This document shows, piece after piece, positions 5,189 to 6,532 of a stretch of DNA of 6,532 bases. Every line of letters begins with the position of its first letter. The first letter of the stretch is position 1. Below the pieces are notes generated by a model. That model was not told where the DNA came from. It made no database searches and was given only the letters and a program-made list of their open reading frames with translations. This stretch comes from Gammaproteobacteria bacterium. GTDB lineage: Bacteria > Pseudomonadota > Gammaproteobacteria > Pseudomonadales > Pseudohongiellaceae. A program made the translations under genes and the position numbers. The stretch covers positions 1 to 6,532 of the forward strand of contig RKSA01000147.1 of NCBI GenBank assembly GCA_007571115.1, read 5' to 3'.

Positions 5189-6316
5189 ATGGAACGGGCC
5201 TGGGCCAATATCGATCTTGCCGCCTTGCGGCACAACCTGAGCCGGGTCCGCGAACTTTGCCCTGCCGCGCAAATCATCGCCGTGGTCAAGGCCGATGCCT
5301 ATGGCCATGGCGTGGTTCCGTGCGCGGCGGCCTTGCGCAGCGCGAAAACCGCCACCAGCGGCTTCGCCGTGGCGACCATGGACGAGGCCTTGGGTCTGCG
5401 CAAGGCCGAGCCCGATTTGCCGATCCAGTGCCTTTCGGGATTTCGCGACCAGCACGAATTGCGCACCTGTTGCCAGCTCGGCTTGCAGCCCGTGCTGCAC
5501 GATGCGAGCCAGCTACGGCTTTTGCGCGATAGCCGAATCGAGCCTGGGCAGCGCCTGGTCGCGTGGCTGAAACTGAACACCGGAATGAACCGGCTTGGCC
5601 TGTCTGCCGATGCCTGTCTTGCGGCCGGCTGCGAACTCGGCAGGCGCGAGCAGATCGAGGTCCGCCTGATGTCGCACCTCGCCTGGGCCGACGAGCTCGA
5701 CGAGCCGCAGTCGGCGGAGTTTACCCGCGCGCAGTTGGCCTCGTTCGGGCACCTGCGAGCGAGTCTTGCCGCCGAGCTCGGCGCGTCCGTGCCGGCGAGC
5801 ATGGCGTCCTCGGCCGGAATCTTTTGCCTGCCCGAGTCGCATTGCGAATACGTGCGCCCTGGCGTCATGCTCTATGGCAGCTCGTCGCTCGCTGGCCGCT
5901 CGGCTGCCGAACTCGGATTGCGACCGGTGATGACCTTGCGTTCGCGCCTGCTTGCCGTGCGCGAGGTCAAGGCCGGCGAAGCGGTCGGCTATGGCGCTGC
6001 CTGGCGCTTCCCCCGCGACACGCGCATGGGGGTGGTTTCGATCGGCTACGCCGACGGCTATCCGCGCTCTGCGGCACAAGGCACGCCAGTGCTCGTTGCC
6101 AGCGGCGCTCGCCGGGTTCGCTGCAAGCTGATCGGCCGGGTCTCGATGGACATGATTACTGTCGATCTCGGCGAGCTTGAAGACGTGGGCCCGGGGAGCG
6201 AAGTGACGCTCTGGGGCGACGGTCTTGACGCTGACGAAGTGGCCGCCCATGCTGGCACCATCGCCTACGAGCTGTTTGTCCGCGTTACCGCGCGGGTGAC
6301 CAAGGTCCACCTCTGA
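5189..6316 (+). CDS. alr: Alanine racemase (PLP-dependent)
   Basis: The 375-residue protein has the full length and order of Alr, which interconverts L- and D-alanine for peptidoglycan synthesis in the cytoplasm. The PLP-binding lysine is Lys34 in AVVKADAYGHG. LKLNTGMNRLG (127-137) gives the active-site Lys128 and Arg135. SHLAWAD is at 162-168. The second-subunit catalytic tyrosine is Tyr268 in VGYGAAW. GYADGYPR (286-293) and GRVSMDM (316-322) complete the family signatures. The ATG at 5189 is 18 nt after dnaB and starts the usual ERAWANIDLAALRHN N-terminus; the ribosome site is weak. The dnaB-alr order is common in Pseudomonas-like genomes, so this is probably the housekeeping racemase. Confidence 0.96.
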   Translation: MERAWANIDLAALRHNLSRVRELCPAAQIIAVVKADAYGHGVVPCAAALRSAKTATSGFAVATMDEALGLRKAEPDLPIQCLSGFRDQHELRTCCQLGLQPVLHDASQLRLLRDSRIEPGQRLVAWLKLNTGMNRLGLSADACLAAGCELGRREQIEVRLMSHLAWADELDEPQSAEFTRAQLASFGHLRASLAAELGASVPASMASSAGIFCLPESHCEYVRPGVMLYGSSSLAGRSAAELGLRPVMTLRSRLLAVREVKAGEAVGYGAAWRFPRDTRMGVVSIGYADGYPRSAAQGTPVLVASGARRVRCKLIGRVSMDMITVDLGELEDVGPGSEVTLWGDGLDADEVAAHAGTIAYELFVRVTARVTKVHL

Positions 6317-6326
6317 GGGATTGCGC

Positions 6327-6383
6327 ATGGGAAAATCGCGGCAACGACAGGAACGACAAAAATGGCAAAAATGGCAAAAATGA
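6327..6383 (+). other. Short leader reading frame overlapping the radA start
   Basis: An ATG at 6327 with a good purine-rich site (GAGGGA, 6315-6320) opens an 18-residue frame rich in Gln, Lys and Arg (starts MGKSRQRQERQ). It ends at a TGA (6381-6383) inside radA, in a different frame. One extra A in the A-runs around 6357-6379 would join it to radA. It could be a coupling leader, a variable start or chance. The short 9-bp repeat ATGGCAAAA (6362-6370, 6371-6379) lies within it. Confidence 0.3.
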
Positions 6384-6532
6384 AAAAGGCAGCGAAAGCG
6401 AAAACGGCCTTTGTCTGCAGCGACTGTGGCGCCGATTATGCCAAATGGCAAGGCCAGTGCAGCGCCTTCGATGCCTGGCACACCTTGACGCAATTCCATC
6501 CAGGCGCTGCCGCACGCCACCGGCAAGACCGC
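6362..6532 (+). CDS. radA: DNA repair protein RadA (Sms), N-terminal fragment
   Basis: Fifty-seven codons are present before the window ends. After a Lys/Ala-rich start the sequence reads KTAFVCSDCGADYAKWQGQC and then SAFDAWHTL, the RadA zinc-finger region. RadA is a RecA-like ATPase that drives branch migration during recombination; its ATPase and Lon-like domains lie outside the window. Normal RadA has C-x2-C-x10-C-x2-C. Here Cys19, Cys22 and Cys33 are present, but the fourth position is Phe36 (TTC at 6467-6469), one base from TGC. The ATG at 6362 has AGGA (6349-6352) 9 nt upstream; in-frame ATGs at 6371 and 6380 are alternatives. alr-radA adjacency fits related genomes. The family call is firm; whether this copy is fully functional cannot be judged. 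Confidence 0.88.
   Translation, partial: MAKMAKMKKAAKAKTAFVCSDCGADYAKWQGQCSAFDAWHTLTQFHPGAAARHRQDR

Noticed and set aside
4379..5500. Long minus-strand open frame opposite dnaB and alr
   Set aside because: It is a shadow of dnaB and alr codon structure, with no family motif and no plausible start signal.
5513..6526. Long minus-strand open frame opposite alr and radA
   Set aside because: It mirrors alr, which has all its catalytic motifs in the plus strand; its own translation shows no recognisable domain and is typical of GC-rich antisense frames.
6470..6532. Frameshift in radA after the zinc finger
   Set aside because: The residues after DAWHTL are not clearly RadA-like, but that linker is variable and no other frame restores a better match, so a frameshift is not supported within the 63 nt available.

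Overview
The window is GC-rich, gene-dense chromosomal DNA from a gammaproteobacterium. The gene order rlmB - rpsF - rpsR - DUF2232 membrane protein - rplI - dnaB - alr - radA is the conserved arrangement of Pseudomonas- and Xanthomonas-like lineages. There is no priB between rpsF and rpsR, unlike the enterics. Sequence details of S6, L9 and DnaB lean toward a Xanthomonadales/Wenzhouxiangella-like relative, but that placement is inference.

Layout. Positions 1-99 hold the last 32 codons of rlmB (23S rRNA 2'-O-ribose methyltransferase). Positions 100-316 hold no gene, only a weak terminator-like hairpin and two palindromes. Positions 317-897 hold, on the minus strand, a two-gene type II toxin-antitoxin module: a RelE/ParE-superfamily toxin followed by its HTH antitoxin, overlapping by ATGA. 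It is inserted in the normally short space between rlmB and rpsF. Positions 898-1277 are non-coding. They hold candidate operators for the TA module, a good sigma70 promoter for the ribosomal operon (TTGCAA-17-TAGAAT) and a structured rpsF leader. From 1278 to the window end every gene is on the plus strand, with gaps of 8 to about 70 nt and no convincing internal terminator: rpsF (bS6), rpsR (bS18), a DUF2232 membrane protein, rplI (bL9), dnaB, alr and the 5' end of radA.

How the genes work together. S6 and S18 are neighbours in the 30S platform, L9 is in the 50S, and RlmB modifies 23S rRNA. DnaB is the replicative helicase, Alr makes D-alanine for peptidoglycan, and RadA is a branch-migration ATPase for recombination. 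This is a growth-linked housekeeping cluster. The GC-rich discriminator of the promoter and the structured leader suggest stringent and autogenous control, which is inference.

Most unusual content. S6 carries a genome-encoded C-terminal tail of about 145 residues, very acidic in its last 108, and built partly from two different internal repeats. L9 from the same operon also ends in an acidic tail. The rpsR ribosome-binding site is tandemly duplicated. RadA appears to lack the fourth zinc-finger cysteine. I see no CRISPR, transposon, phage or obviously new multi-gene system; the TA module is a known family in an accessory position.
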